Source: Magnetospirillum sp. SS-4 (GTDB lineage: Bacteria > Pseudomonadota > Alphaproteobacteria > Rhodospirillales > Magnetospirillaceae). From it: a stretch of 64,000 nucleotides of DNA. This document shows, in pieces, positions 53,644 through 63,266 of the stretch. A program made the translations under genes and the position numbers. The stretch lies in assembly GCF_902729425.1 (NCBI RefSeq), contig NZ_CACVCH010000051.1, positions 17,437 to 81,436 on the forward strand, given 5' to 3'. The notes beneath the pieces were generated by a model. That model searched no databases. It saw nothing but the letters and a program-made list of their open reading frames with translations, and was not told where the DNA came from. Numbering within the stretch: position 1 is the stretch's first letter; the number at the start of each line of letters is the position of its first letter.

Positions 53644-53701
53644 GTCCCCGCGCCAAAGGCGCCACCTTATTTGTCCCCGCGCCAAAGGCGCCGCCTTATT
53701 C
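53644..53701. repeat. 29-base tandem duplication at the end of rodA
   Basis: Two copies, 53644-53672 and 53673-53701, match at 27 of 29 positions. Each contains a GCGCC-AAA-GGCGC hairpin and a CCTTATT box. The second copy overlaps the rodA stop codon region. It may serve as a pair of weak terminators facing either way. Confidence 0.7.
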
Positions 53702-54859
53702 GTCGCTGATGCCCCGGCGCGAGATGGGGACGTCGCGGTGGATATAGGCGCTCATCACCAATCCCCAGCCGAACAGCAGCGACAGCATGGCGGTGCCGCC
53801 GTACGAAATCAGCGGCAGCGGCACGCCCACCACCGGCAGCATCCCCATCACCATGGCGGTGTTGATGAAGAAATAAAGGAAGAAGATGGTGGTGACGCCA
53901 TGCGCCACCAGACGGCCGAACTGATTACGGCAACGCATGGCGATGGCATAGCCGAACGCCAGCAGCAGGGCGTAAAGCCCCAGCAGGACCAGGCCGCCCA
54001 TCATTCCCCATTCCTCGGCGAACATGGTGAAGATGAAATCGGTCTGCTTCTCGGGCAGGAAGTTGAGACGGCTCTGCGTCCCCATCATGTAGCCCTTGCC
54101 GAACATCCCCCCCGATCCCAGCGCGATCTTCGACTGGGTGATGTGATACCCGGCCCCCAGCGGATCGGTCTCGGGATTCAGGAAGGTCAGGACCCGCTTC
54201 TTCTGGTATTCGCGCAAAAATTGCCAGGCGACCGGCAGGGCGGCCAGGGTGGCGCCGATCACCACCACGAATTTCCATACCCGGACCCCGGCCATGAAGA
54301 ACAGGGCGCCAGACGACATCACCAGCATCAGCGCGGTGCCGAGATCCGGCTGTTTCAGCACCAGCAGGGCGGGGGCGAACACCATCAGGAGGGGAACGAT
54401 CAGGAACAGCGGCCGCCCGACCTCCTGCCAGCTGGCGCCGTGGAAATAGCGGGCCAGCGACAAGATCAGGGCGATCTTCATGATCTCGGACGGCTGCAAC
54501 TGGATGAATCCCAGGCTGATCCAGCGCTGGGCTCCCATGCCGATGGTGCCCTTCACCTCCACCGCGATCAGCAGCACCATGGCGATGGCGTAAAGGATAT
54601 AGGCGTTGCGCATCCAGAAGCGCAGATCGATCAGCGCCACCGTGATCATCACTCCGATGCCGACGGCGAAGCGGACGATCTGCTTCAGCGCCCACGGCTC
54701 CAGCGAGCCCTGGGCCGCCGAATACAGCGTGGCGAACCCCACTCCGGCGATGGCGGTCAGGACCGCGATCAGCGACCAGTTGATCTGCCAGATCTTGTCC
54801 CGGAGCGACATCTCGGTCCGGTTCAGCCGCGACGGCATGCGGGGCATGGGGCGCAGCAT
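53696..54859 (-). CDS. rodA: Rod-shape-determining peptidoglycan glycosyltransferase RodA
   Basis: A 387-residue SEDS protein with about ten membrane segments. LKQPDLGTALMLVMSSG, the catalytic-region FAEEWGMMGG and the end VGVPLPLISYGGTAML are characteristic. It polymerises glycan strands with PBP2. AGGAG precedes the ATG, which overlaps the mrdA stop. Confidence 0.96.
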   Translation of the reverse strand: MLRPMPRMPSRLNRTEMSLRDKIWQINWSLIAVLTAIAGVGFATLYSAAQGSLEPWALKQIVRFAVGIGVMITVALIDLRFWMRNAYILYAIAMVLLIAVEVKGTIGMGAQRWISLGFIQLQPSEIMKIALILSLARYFHGASWQEVGRPLFLIVPLLMVFAPALLVLKQPDLGTALMLVMSSGALFFMAGVRVWKFVVVIGATLAALPVAWQFLREYQKKRVLTFLNPETDPLGAGYHITQSKIALGSGGMFGKGYMMGTQSRLNFLPEKQTDFIFTMFAEEWGMMGGLVLLGLYALLLAFGYAIAMRCRNQFGRLVAHGVTTIFFLYFFINTAMVMGMLPVVGVPLPLISYGGTAMLSLLFGWGLVMSAYIHRDVPISRRGISDE

Positions 54860-56748
54860 CAGAATCTCCTGAGATCGGAAGGAGGCGGAGGCTCGCCGGA
54901 ACCGGCGTTCCCGGCGACACGGGCCAGGTCGCGCTTCTGCACCTCGATCATGATGTCCCGCGCGATGGGGGCGGCGACCGCCGAGCCGCCGCCGCCGTGC
55001 TCGACCACCACCGCGATGGAATAGCGGGGGTTGTGGTCGGGGGCATAGGCGACGAACAGGGCGTGGTCGCGTTCCTTCCACGGCAACTGGTCGTTCTTCT
55101 TCACCCCGGTCTCGCGCTCGCGCATGGTGATGCGCCGCACCTGGGCGGTGCCGGTCTTGCCCGACAGCCACATGCCTTCCTGGGTGATGCGGGCCTTGTA
55201 GGCGGTGCCGCCGGGTTCATTGGAAACGCCGAACATGCCCTTGCGGATCAGGGCCAGCGACTGGCGCGACACGCCGACGCCGGGCCAGTCGGGAGCGCCG
55301 CGCGGACGCACCACCTTGTCGACGATGGGATCGCGGGCCACATGCGGAACCACGGCATAGCCGCCATTGGCGATGCGCGCCGTCATGGTCGCCAGTTGCA
55401 GCGGCGTGGCGGTGACATAGCCCTGGCCGATGGCGTTGACCAGGGTCTCGCCGGGATACCAGGGCTGCTTCAGAGCCTTTCGCTTCCAGGCCTTATCCGG
55501 CATCAGGCCCGATTTCTCGTTGGGCAGGTCAATGCCGGTGGGCACGCCGAGGCCGAAGCGCCGCGCCATCTCGGCGATCTTCTCGAAGCCGGTGCGCCGG
55601 GCGATTTCGTAGAAGTAGACGTCGCAGGAATTCTTGATGCCGCTGATCAGGTCCTGGGCGCCGTGGCCTTCCTTCTTCCAGCAATGGAACTTGATGCTGC
55701 CCAATTGCATGTGGCCCGGACAGAACACCCGCATTTCCGGGGTGATGTCGCGTCCCTCCAGCGCCGCCAGGGCGGTCAGCATCTTGAAGGTGGAACCGGG
55801 GGCGAACTGCCCCGCGATGGCCTTGTTGCTGAGCGGCGAGCGGGAATCGGTGCTGAGTTCCTTCCATTCCTCGACGGTCAGGCCGCGATTGAAGGAATTG
55901 GGATCGAAGGACGGCGTCGAGGCCAGCACCAGCACCGCGCCGGTATGGATGTCCATCACCACCACCGCGGCGCTCTCGTCGCCCAGGCGCTGGGCGGCGT
56001 ATTCCTGCAAGCGGACGTCCAGGGTGAGGTTGAGGTCGATGCCGGGTTCGCCCTCGCGGCGCTCCAGTTCGCGGATCACCCGGCCGACGGCGTTGACCTC
56101 GACCGAGGACGTGCCGTGGCGGCCGCGCAACGCCATGTCGTAGATGCGCTCCACGCCGCCCTTGCCGATGCGGAATCCCGGCAGTTCCTCCAGCGGATCG
56201 TCGGTCAGGTCGCTTTCCGAGACGGCGGAAACATAGCCCAGGATATGGGCTCCCAGGCTTTCCAGCGGATAATGGCGGCTTTGGCCGACATCGATGACGA
56301 CGCCGGGCAGGTCCGAGGCGTTGACCTCGATGCGGGCGACCTCCTCCCAGGTCAGGTTCTCGCGCACGATGACGGGAACGAAGCTGCGGCGGCGGCGGAC
56401 TTCCTTGTGGATACGCGACCGCTCGCCATCGCCGATGGTGATGATGCGGGCCAGTCCGTCCAGGGTGTAGTCCAGCGACGGAGAGCGTTCGGCCACCACC
56501 ATGACGCGGTAATTGTGCTGATTGACCGCCATGGCGACGCCGTTGCGATCCAGGATCAGGCCGCGCGGCGGCGCCAGCAGGCGGATGCTGATGCGGTTGT
56601 CCTCGGCCAGCATGGCGTATTTGTCGGCCTCCATCACCTGGAGGTAGTACATCCGCGCCGCCAGGGCGCCGATCAGGGTCGCCTTGGCGCCGCCGAGAAA
56701 CATGGCCCGGCGCGAGAACATCTTGGAGCGGTCGGTGTCGTTATGCAT
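54859..56748 (-). CDS. mrdA: Penicillin-binding protein 2
   Basis: A 629-residue transpeptidase. N-terminal membrane anchor, dimerisation domain, then the catalytic motifs SxxK (PGSTFKM), SxN-type (NSCDVYF) and KTG (SGKTGTAQV). It cross-links cell-wall peptides during elongation, in concert with RodA. Confidence 0.96.
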   Translation of the reverse strand: MHNDTDRSKMFSRRAMFLGGAKATLIGALAARMYYLQVMEADKYAMLAEDNRISIRLLAPPRGLILDRNGVAMAVNQHNYRVMVVAERSPSLDYTLDGLARIITIGDGERSRIHKEVRRRRSFVPVIVRENLTWEEVARIEVNASDLPGVVIDVGQSRHYPLESLGAHILGYVSAVSESDLTDDPLEELPGFRIGKGGVERIYDMALRGRHGTSSVEVNAVGRVIRELERREGEPGIDLNLTLDVRLQEYAAQRLGDESAAVVVMDIHTGAVLVLASTPSFDPNSFNRGLTVEEWKELSTDSRSPLSNKAIAGQFAPGSTFKMLTALAALEGRDITPEMRVFCPGHMQLGSIKFHCWKKEGHGAQDLISGIKNSCDVYFYEIARRTGFEKIAEMARRFGLGVPTGIDLPNEKSGLMPDKAWKRKALKQPWYPGETLVNAIGQGYVTATPLQLATMTARIANGGYAVVPHVARDPIVDKVVRPRGAPDWPGVGVSRQSLALIRKGMFGVSNEPGGTAYKARITQEGMWLSGKTGTAQVRRITMRERETGVKKNDQLPWKERDHALFVAYAPDHNPRYSIAVVVEHGGGGSAVAAPIARDIMIEVQKRDLARVAGNAGSGEPPPPSDLRRF

Positions 56749-56760
56749 CGGCCGCCCTCC

Positions 56761-57276
56761 CTAGACGTCCCTGAGGAAGGCCATCTGCGTCCGGGCCAGG
56801 AACCAGGTCAGGATGGGAAAGAAGCACAGCGTCATCAGATAGACGAACGCCACCGGAAGCGGGTCGATCACCCGGCCGATCAGCATCGACGCCAACACCC
56901 AGGACAGAAAGACCGCCCCGGCGCTCAGCAGCCCGAACGCCCACCAGGTGACGGCGAACGACTTGCCCAGGAAGAACTTGCGCTGCGACGCCGCCGTCGC
57001 CTGAACCAGGATCATCACCAGGGCGTTCACCCCGAGCGGCGTGCCGTCGACGATGTCGGACAGCAGGCCGAGGATGAAGGCCAGCCAGGCCGGCAACAGG
57101 TCGGGACGGTAGATGGCCCAGTAGCACACCCCCATCAGCGGCAGCATCGGCGTGATCCCGGCGAAGCCGGGCAGATGGGTGGGAACGGCGGTCAGCAGCA
57201 GTAAAAACAGCGTCACCCCGAACGGAACGAGGTGGCGGACCCAGATGTCCATCCGAACCCAGATGGAGGCCTTCAC
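56761..57276 (-). CDS. mreD: Rod-shape-determining protein MreD
   Basis: A 171-residue protein with about five membrane segments, including LAFILGLLSDIVDGTPLGVNAL, the family's conserved turn. Translation overlaps mreC by four bases. Confidence 0.92.
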   Translation of the reverse strand: MKASIWVRMDIWVRHLVPFGVTLFLLLLTAVPTHLPGFAGITPMLPLMGVCYWAIYRPDLLPAWLAFILGLLSDIVDGTPLGVNALVMILVQATAASQRKFFLGKSFAVTWWAFGLLSAGAVFLSWVLASMLIGRVIDPLPVAFVYLMTLCFFPILTWFLARTQMAFLRDV

Positions 57277-58160
57277 TCCTCCTTCCCCCGGCGGCGACGC
57301 TCGGGCGGCGGCGGACGCTCGAACGGCAGGATGCCGCCCAGGCCGTAATCAACGACGGCGACGAATTCCAGATGATGGCGCTGGATGAACGGCTCCACCC
57401 GGATGATGCCGTCGTTGAACGACGAGATCGCCCCGACCGGAATGCCGGGAGGAAAGGCGCCGCCGGCGGCGGCGGTGACCACGCGGTCGCCAACCGAAAT
57501 GGCGGGGCTGCCGGCGACGTAGTTGAGGCGGGGCCGCGCGGTGTTGTCGCCGGTGAGGATGGCCTGGGTGCGGGTGGCCTCCAGCAGGACCGGAGTGCGG
57601 GCGTTGATGTCGGTGATCAGCAGCAGCCGCGACGAGCGCATCCCCACTTCGGCGATGTGGCCGACCAGAACCTCGCCCGACAGCACGGCCTGCCCCTTGC
57701 GAACGCCGTCCTTGGAGCCGGCGCCGAGCAGCATGGAATGGCCGAAGGCCGACCCCATGTCGCCGATCACCCTGGCGGTGACGAAGGCGCTGCCCGGATC
57801 TGGAACCGTGTTCAGGTGGTCGTGCAGAACCACGTTCTCGGCCTCAAGGCGGCGCGCCACCGTCTGCCAATGCATCAGGCGGGCGTTTTCCTCGCGCAGG
57901 CGGGCGTTCTCGGTGCGGATATTGGCCAGTTCGTGAAAATTCTCGGTGATGCGGGCGATGGTGGCGGCGGGCCTGGCCATGGCGTCCAGCATGGGGGCCA
58001 GGGCGTCGCCGACCAGGGCGCGGGTCCGCTCGATCAGCACGATATCGGCCTTGCCGAGGATCATCAGGGCGACCGAGGCGACGATCAGCGACAGGAAGGC
58101 GAAGCGCTGGACCAGCAGCCTGACCGTCGCGAGCCGACCTGTCGCACCCGACTGCTTCAC
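57273..58160 (-). CDS. mreC: Rod-shape-determining protein MreC
   Basis: A 295-residue protein: N-terminal membrane anchor (RFAFLSLIVASVALMIL), coiled coil at about 70-110 (RTENARLREENARLM), then the beta domain with MLLGAGSKDGVRKGQAVL and LLITDINARTPV. It scaffolds the elongasome. It is the first gene of this operon, with no mreB before it. Confidence 0.95.
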   Translation of the reverse strand: MKQSGATGRLATVRLLVQRFAFLSLIVASVALMILGKADIVLIERTRALVGDALAPMLDAMARPAATIARITENFHELANIRTENARLREENARLMHWQTVARRLEAENVVLHDHLNTVPDPGSAFVTARVIGDMGSAFGHSMLLGAGSKDGVRKGQAVLSGEVLVGHIAEVGMRSSRLLLITDINARTPVLLEATRTQAILTGDNTARPRLNYVAGSPAISVGDRVVTAAAGGAFPPGIPVGAISSFNDGIIRVEPFIQRHHLEFVAVVDYGLGGILPFERPPPPERRRRGKEE

Positions 58161-58336
58161 CGTTTTCCTCCGCTGCCCCGACCACCCCGGACCGTGGGGC
58201 GGATTCAGGTGTGGACACTACTACATCTAGTGGGAGCGATGCCAGAGCAAGCTTCTGCCCGCCTTCATTTTCCAACGGTTTTTGACTCTGCCCGGGGACC
58301 GGGCTACACCATCTCGATCAAAGGGAGGACAGCCGC

Positions 58337-59800
58337 GTGCGCAACGCCGGATCATATCGGGTGACCCTTATCGCCCTGACCGTTCTGGCGACGGCCATGT
58401 ACGCCTATCCCTGGCTGCGGCTGGGGATGGATTTCGAGATCGACCTCAACGAGGGCTGGAACGGCTACGAGCAGATGCTGGCCATGACCGGCGCCTCCAT
58501 CTATTCCGGCGCCGGGCCGCTGTACTTCAACAATTACCCGCCACTGTCGTTCTATCTGGTCGGGGCGCTGGGGCTGGCGCTGGGCGACCCGGTGCTGGCC
58601 GGACGGCTGCTGTCGGTCCTGGCGACCGGCGCGATCGCCGTCTGCTGCGGCGTGGTCGCGCGGGCCGGTGGCGGCGGACGCCGAGAATCCTGGCTGGCCT
58701 TCGCCACCGCTCTCGGCCTGTTCTCGGCCTTCGCCACCGATTACGTCGGCGTGAACGATCCGCAGATTCTGGCCCAGGCCTTTCTGTGCGCCGGCTTCGC
58801 CCTTTACGTCCGGCGGCCGGACAGCCCGGCCCGACTGGCCTGGGTGGCCGTGTTGTTCGGCCTCGGATTGCTGATCAAGCACAATGTCCTGGCGCTGCCG
58901 CTGGCGGTCACCCTCCACATCCTGTGGCGGGGGCCGTCGGCGGCGCGATGGGTCTATCTTGGGGTCGGGCTGGCGCTGGCCGGGCTGGCGACCTTTGTCA
59001 TTTATTTGCTGTTCGGCGACGAATTCTTCCACCAGCTGCTGGCGTCGCGGGTCTATGACGTGACGCGGGGATTTCTGCTGGTGATGGAGATGCTGAGCCG
59101 GCTTCAAGCCCCGCTGGCGGTGGCCGGCCTCTACCTGATCGTCGCCGGCCGCGGCCGGGTCGACGCCCTTGTCGCCGCCTATCTGGTGATCGGCCTGCTG
59201 ATCGGAATCGGCTTTTCCGGCGGCGCCGGCATCGACATCAACGTCTTTTTCGACGTCATGATCGCCCTGGCCATGGGAACCGGTCTGGCGGCGGCGTGGG
59301 TGGGCCGCCAGACCGGCTTGCCGGCCTCGGCGCCGGCTATCCTGGCGCTGGCGGCCAACGCCGGCATCATCTTGTTCTCGCCCCAGGCGCTGGGCCGCCT
59401 CGCCGTGGACGCGCTGGGCGAGATGGAGGAAAGGCAGCGGCTGTTCCGCGAGGACGTCGCCTATCTGCGGAGCATTCCCGGCCCGGCCATCTGCGAATCG
59501 CACCTTTTGTGCCTGCGGGCCGGCAAGCCCATGCTGATGGACCCGTTCGGCGTGCTTCAGGCCACCCTGACCGGGCGGCTGCCGCCCGACCGTTTCACCG
59601 GGATGCTGCAACGCCGCGAGATCGCGGTGTTGCAGATCAGCAGCACCCGCGAGCATCCGGCCGACGAGGCCCCCGGCATGCAGGTGATGCCCCAGCGCTT
59701 CGTCAATTTCAGCGACGCGGTGTTCGACGAACTGGACCGCTCCTACCGGGTCGGACGGGTCGGACTGTCCGGCCGGTTCCATCTGCCCCGGCCCGACTGA
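58337..59800 (+). CDS. GT39-like membrane glycosyltransferase
   Basis: A 487-residue polytopic protein (about ten spans). The first periplasmic loop has FEIDLNEGWNGYEQ, with an acidic patch as in ArnT/PMT-type enzymes, then YFNNYPPLSFYLVG. GTG at 58337 with GGGAGG eight bases before. It probably transfers a sugar or phospho-sugar from a lipid carrier. Sugar and acceptor unknown. Confidence 0.78.
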   Translation: MRNAGSYRVTLIALTVLATAMYAYPWLRLGMDFEIDLNEGWNGYEQMLAMTGASIYSGAGPLYFNNYPPLSFYLVGALGLALGDPVLAGRLLSVLATGAIAVCCGVVARAGGGGRRESWLAFATALGLFSAFATDYVGVNDPQILAQAFLCAGFALYVRRPDSPARLAWVAVLFGLGLLIKHNVLALPLAVTLHILWRGPSAARWVYLGVGLALAGLATFVIYLLFGDEFFHQLLASRVYDVTRGFLLVMEMLSRLQAPLAVAGLYLIVAGRGRVDALVAAYLVIGLLIGIGFSGGAGIDINVFFDVMIALAMGTGLAAAWVGRQTGLPASAPAILALAANAGIILFSPQALGRLAVDALGEMEERQRLFREDVAYLRSIPGPAICESHLLCLRAGKPMLMDPFGVLQATLTGRLPPDRFTGMLQRREIAVLQISSTREHPADEAPGMQVMPQRFVNFSDAVFDELDRSYRVGRVGLSGRFHLPRPD

Positions 59801-59851
59801 AACCGGCCCCGCTGAAACCGGTTTCATCGCCCGGCCGGTTGGGATAGCACT

Positions 59852-60556
59852 ATGGGAATGCGCCCCCTGACGCCCGATATCCTCTTGCGAGCCTACGCCA
59901 TGGGCGTGTTTCCCATGGCGCGGTCGCGCGACGACGCCCGGTTGCACTGGATCGACCCCGAACGGCGCGGCATCCTGCCGCTGGACGGCTTCCACGTCAG
60001 CCGCAGCCTGCGACGGACGCTGCGGCGGGGAGGATTTGAAATGCGCGTCGACACCGCTTTCGAGACGGTGATGCGGGCCTGCGGCGAGTCCACCGCCAGG
60101 CGGCCGGATTCCTGGATCAACGACGAGATCATCCGCCTGTTCGCCCAGTTGTTCCGCCGGGGGCTGGCCCATTCGGTGGAAAGCTGGCGGGATGGGGAAC
60201 TGGTGGGCGGGCTCTACGGCCTCGCCCTGGGGGGGGCATTCTTCGGCGAAAGCATGTTCTCGCGCGCCACCGACGCCTCCAAGGTGGCGCTGGTCCATCT
60301 GGTGGCGCGGCTGAGGCTGGGCGGCTTCGCGCTGCTCGACACCCAGTTCGTCACCGATCACCTGCAAGGCTTCGGCGCCGTCGAGATTTCCCGCGACGAC
60401 TACCACCGCCGGCTGGCCGAGGCCATCGACCGCGAGGCGGAATTCGACCCAGCCCCCGACATCCCCTGGGAAGCGGCGCTAGCCCCGGCCCCCACCGGAC
60501 ACGCGCCGAGCGCCCCCACATCCATGGTCCTTGCCCGGCGCCCGGCGCCCGACTAA
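59852..60556 (+). CDS. aat: Leucyl/phenylalanyl-tRNA-protein transferase
   Basis: A 234-residue Aat: LLRAYAMGVFPMA, WIDPERRGILPL, SWINDEI, SVESWRDGELVGGLYGLALGGAFFGESMFS. It adds Leu or Phe to N-terminal Arg/Lys for ClpAP degradation. The proline-rich tail is longer than usual. Confidence 0.95.
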   Translation: MGMRPLTPDILLRAYAMGVFPMARSRDDARLHWIDPERRGILPLDGFHVSRSLRRTLRRGGFEMRVDTAFETVMRACGESTARRPDSWINDEIIRLFAQLFRRGLAHSVESWRDGELVGGLYGLALGGAFFGESMFSRATDASKVALVHLVARLRLGGFALLDTQFVTDHLQGFGAVEISRDDYHRRLAEAIDREAEFDPAPDIPWEAALAPAPTGHAPSAPTSMVLARRPAPD

Positions 60557-60579
60557 CCTGAGGCCAGGAGGAGCCCATC

Positions 60580-61425
60580 ATGAGTTTTCGTGGTACCGAT
60601 ACCTATGTGGCGACCGAGGATCTGCTGGTCGCCGTCAACGCCGCGCTGCGGCTCGAACGCCCCCTGCTGATCAAGGGCGAGCCCGGCACCGGCAAGACCG
60701 TGCTGGCCACCGAGGTGGCGAAGGCGCTGGGCCGTCCGCTGATCCAATGGCACATCAAGTCGACCACCAAGGCGCAGCAGGGCCTCTATGAATACGACGC
60801 GGTGGCGCGCCTCAGGGATTCCCAACTGGGCGACCCCAGGGTCCACGACATTTCCAACTACATCAACCAGGGCAAGCTGTGGGAGGCGTTCGAGGCCCCC
60901 ACCCCTCCGGTGCTGCTGATCGACGAAATCGACAAGGCCGATATCGAATTCCCGAACGACCTGCTGCTGGAACTCGACCGCATGGAGTTCCACGTCTACG
61001 AGACCAAGCAGGTGGTCCGGGCCGAGCGGCGCCCGATGGTCATCATCACGTCCAACAACGAGAAGGAGCTGCCGGACGCCTTCCTGCGCCGCTGCTTCTT
61101 CCACTACATCCGCTTTCCCGACCGCGAGACCATGGAACGCATCGTCGAGGTCCATTTCCCCGGCATCAAGCCGGCCCTGCTGCACGAGGCGCTGACCGCC
61201 TTCTTCGACATCCGCGACGTCGCCGGCCTGAAGAAGAAGCCCTCCACCTCGGAACTGCTGGACTGGATCAAGCTGATCGTCGCCGAGGACCTGAGCCCCG
61301 ACGACCTGCGCGCCAAGGATTCCCGCACCCTGATCCCCAAGCTGCACGGCGCCTTGCTGAAGAACGAACAGGATGTTCACCTGTTCGAGCGGCTGGCCTT
61401 CATCAACCGGCGGGAGGGGCGCTGA
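60580..61425 (+). CDS. MoxR-family AAA ATPase
   Basis: A 281-residue ATPase with Walker A KGEPGTGKT, Walker B VLLIDEIDK and ITSNNEKELPDAFLRRCFF as sensor region. MoxR ATPases act with VWA proteins as assembly or metal-insertion chaperones. Its stop shares a base with the bacteriohemerythrin ATG. Confidence 0.92.
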   Translation: MSFRGTDTYVATEDLLVAVNAALRLERPLLIKGEPGTGKTVLATEVAKALGRPLIQWHIKSTTKAQQGLYEYDAVARLRDSQLGDPRVHDISNYINQGKLWEAFEAPTPPVLLIDEIDKADIEFPNDLLLELDRMEFHVYETKQVVRAERRPMVIITSNNEKELPDAFLRRCFFHYIRFPDRETMERIVEVHFPGIKPALLHEALTAFFDIRDVAGLKKKPSTSELLDWIKLIVAEDLSPDDLRAKDSRTLIPKLHGALLKNEQDVHLFERLAFINRREGR

Positions 61426-61817
61426 TGACCGTGGTCCAGTGGACGGAAGCCATGAGCGTGGGGGTCGAGGCGCTCGACAACGACCACAAGCGCCTGATCC
61501 ACATGATCAACGGCCTGCATTATTCCGATGCCGGCTTCATCGAGTTGTTCAACGCGCTGCTGGACTACACCAACTCCCACTTCGAGCGCGAGGAGACCCA
61601 CCTGGAAACCATCGGCTATCCCGGCCTCGCCTCGCACCGCACCCAGCACGACGCCTTCGCCGACAAGGTCTCCGCCATGCTGAAGGAATATCGCGAGAAC
61701 GGCTTCGCCGACACCGACCAGCGGGTGGCGGATTTCCTGTGGACCTGGCTCAAGGGGCACATCCTGATCGAGGACCAGAAATACGCCGCCTGGAGCAAGG
61801 CCCGGCATACGCTGTGA
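61425..61817 (+). CDS. Bacteriohemerythrin
   Basis: A 130-residue single-domain hemerythrin. The diiron ligands are all visible: His in LDNDHKRLI, the H...E pair in SHFEREETHLE, H...H in ASHRTQHDAF, and H....D in KGHILIEDQKY. It binds O2. It is sandwiched between the MoxR and VWA genes and coupled to the former by TGATG. Confidence 0.95.
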   Translation: MTVVQWTEAMSVGVEALDNDHKRLIHMINGLHYSDAGFIELFNALLDYTNSHFEREETHLETIGYPGLASHRTQHDAFADKVSAMLKEYRENGFADTDQRVADFLWTWLKGHILIEDQKYAAWSKARHTL

Positions 61818-61861
61818 ACGCCCCCATGAATGCCTTGGCCCGTTGGTATTAGGTTCTCCCC

Positions 61862-63070
61862 ATGTTCCTGACCCTCTTCCTTGAACTGCGCGACGCCAGG
61901 GTTCCCGTCACCCTGAAGGAATACCTGACCTTGCTGGAGGCGCTGGAAGGCGGAATCGCCGAGCTTTCGGTGGACACGTTCTATTATCTGGCGCGTTCGT
62001 GCCTGGTGAAGGACGAACGCAATCTCGACAAGTTCGACCGGGTGTTCGGCAAGGTGTTCAAGGGCGTGCTGGACGAGCAAGGCATGCTGGCCGACGCCCT
62101 GAAGGCGGCCATTCCCGAGGAATGGCTGCGCAAGCTGGCGGAAAAGCTGCTGACGCCGGAGGAGATGGAGCAGGTCAAGTCGCTGGGCGGCTTCGAGAAG
62201 CTGATGGAAACCCTGCGCCAGCGCCTCAAGGAGCAGAACGAGCGCCACCAGGGCGGCTCCAAGTGGATCGGCACCGCCGGCACCTCGCCGTTCGGGGCCT
62301 ATGGCTACAATCCCGAGGGCGTGCGCATCGGCCAGGACGAATCCCGTCACCGCCGGGCCGTCAAGGTGTGGGACCGCCGCGAATACCGCAATCTCGACAA
62401 CGGCATCGAACTGGGCACCCGCAATTTCCGGCTGGCGTTGCGCCGGTTGCGCCGCTTCGCCCGCGAGGGCGCCGCCACCGAGCTGGATCTGCCCGGCACC
62501 ATCCGCTCGACGGCGCGGTCCGGCGGCATGCTCGACCTCCAGATGGTGCCCGAGCGCCACAACAAGGTGAAGGTGCTGCTGCTGCTGGACGCCGGCGGCT
62601 CCATGGACGAACATGTGCGCACCTGCGAGGAGCTGTTCTCGGCGGTTCGTTCCGAGTTCAAGCACCTGGAGCACTTCTACTTCCACAACTGCCCCTATTC
62701 CGGCTTGTGGAAGGACAATCGCCGCCGTCACGAGGACGTCACCAACACCTGGGACGTCATCCACACCTATCCATCCGACTGGAAGCTGGTCATCGTCGGC
62801 GACGCCGCCATGAGCCCCTACGAGATCACCATGCCGGGCGGCGCCGTCGAGGAATGGAACGACGAACCCGGCCTGGCCTGGATGGAACGGCTGCTGGACC
62901 ACTGGCCCAGCGCCGCCTGGCTCAATCCGGCACCGCAGGGGCGCTGGCAATGGACGCATTCCACCCAGATGCTGGCCCAGATCATGGGCGGACGCATGTA
63001 TCCCCTGACCCTGGAGGGAATCGACGCCGCCATGCGCAATCTCAACCGGGGCGCCGCCCGGCCGGGATGA
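61862..63070 (+). CDS. VWA-domain protein, CoxE-like partner of MoxR
   Basis: A 402-residue soluble protein. The von Willebrand A region (about 235-390) has a metal-ion motif DAGGSM in place of DxSxS; the second serine is a glycine. I recall a glycine here in related proteins. The N-terminal part is helical and charged. It is probably the substrate-handling partner of the MoxR ATPase. Confidence 0.88.
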   Translation: MFLTLFLELRDARVPVTLKEYLTLLEALEGGIAELSVDTFYYLARSCLVKDERNLDKFDRVFGKVFKGVLDEQGMLADALKAAIPEEWLRKLAEKLLTPEEMEQVKSLGGFEKLMETLRQRLKEQNERHQGGSKWIGTAGTSPFGAYGYNPEGVRIGQDESRHRRAVKVWDRREYRNLDNGIELGTRNFRLALRRLRRFAREGAATELDLPGTIRSTARSGGMLDLQMVPERHNKVKVLLLLDAGGSMDEHVRTCEELFSAVRSEFKHLEHFYFHNCPYSGLWKDNRRRHEDVTNTWDVIHTYPSDWKLVIVGDAAMSPYEITMPGGAVEEWNDEPGLAWMERLLDHWPSAAWLNPAPQGRWQWTHSTQMLAQIMGGRMYPLTLEGIDAAMRNLNRGAARPG

Positions 63071-63074
63071 GCGG

Positions 63075-63266
63075 CTACGCCACCATTTCCTCCGGCCGCC
63101 GCAGCAGGCGGTCGGCCTCGGCCAACAATTCCTGCAACTGATCGTCGCCAAGATCGTGGGACAGCGCCATGCCGACGCAGGCCCTGACCATGTCGTCGGG
63201 CGAGGCGGCGGCGTCGAGATTGGCGATCACCTGGACCGCCAGACGGGAAATGACGGACGTGTTCAC
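63075..63266 (-). CDS. Small helical hypothetical protein
   Basis: A 63-residue protein (NTSVISRLAVQVIANLD, LGDDQLQELLAEADRLL), mainly helical. It starts at a GTG that overlaps the stop of a seven-codon frame (63286-63263, MTWNQAS) preceded by GGAGG. No family recognised. It converges on the VWA gene. Confidence 0.55.
   Translation of the reverse strand: MNTSVISRLAVQVIANLDAAASPDDMVRACVGMALSHDLGDDQLQELLAEADRLLRRPEEMVA

Noticed and set aside
53537..53701. tRNA-Val plus downstream repeat as an integration (att) site
   Set aside because: The 29-base repeat is unrelated to the tRNA 3' end and no integrase or mobile gene lies nearby.
53644..53701. CRISPR array
   Set aside because: Only two contiguous units with no spacers between them and no cas genes.
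58352..60406. 684-codon minus frame opposite the glycosyltransferase and aat genes
   Set aside because: Crosses two real genes and an intergenic region with antisense composition.
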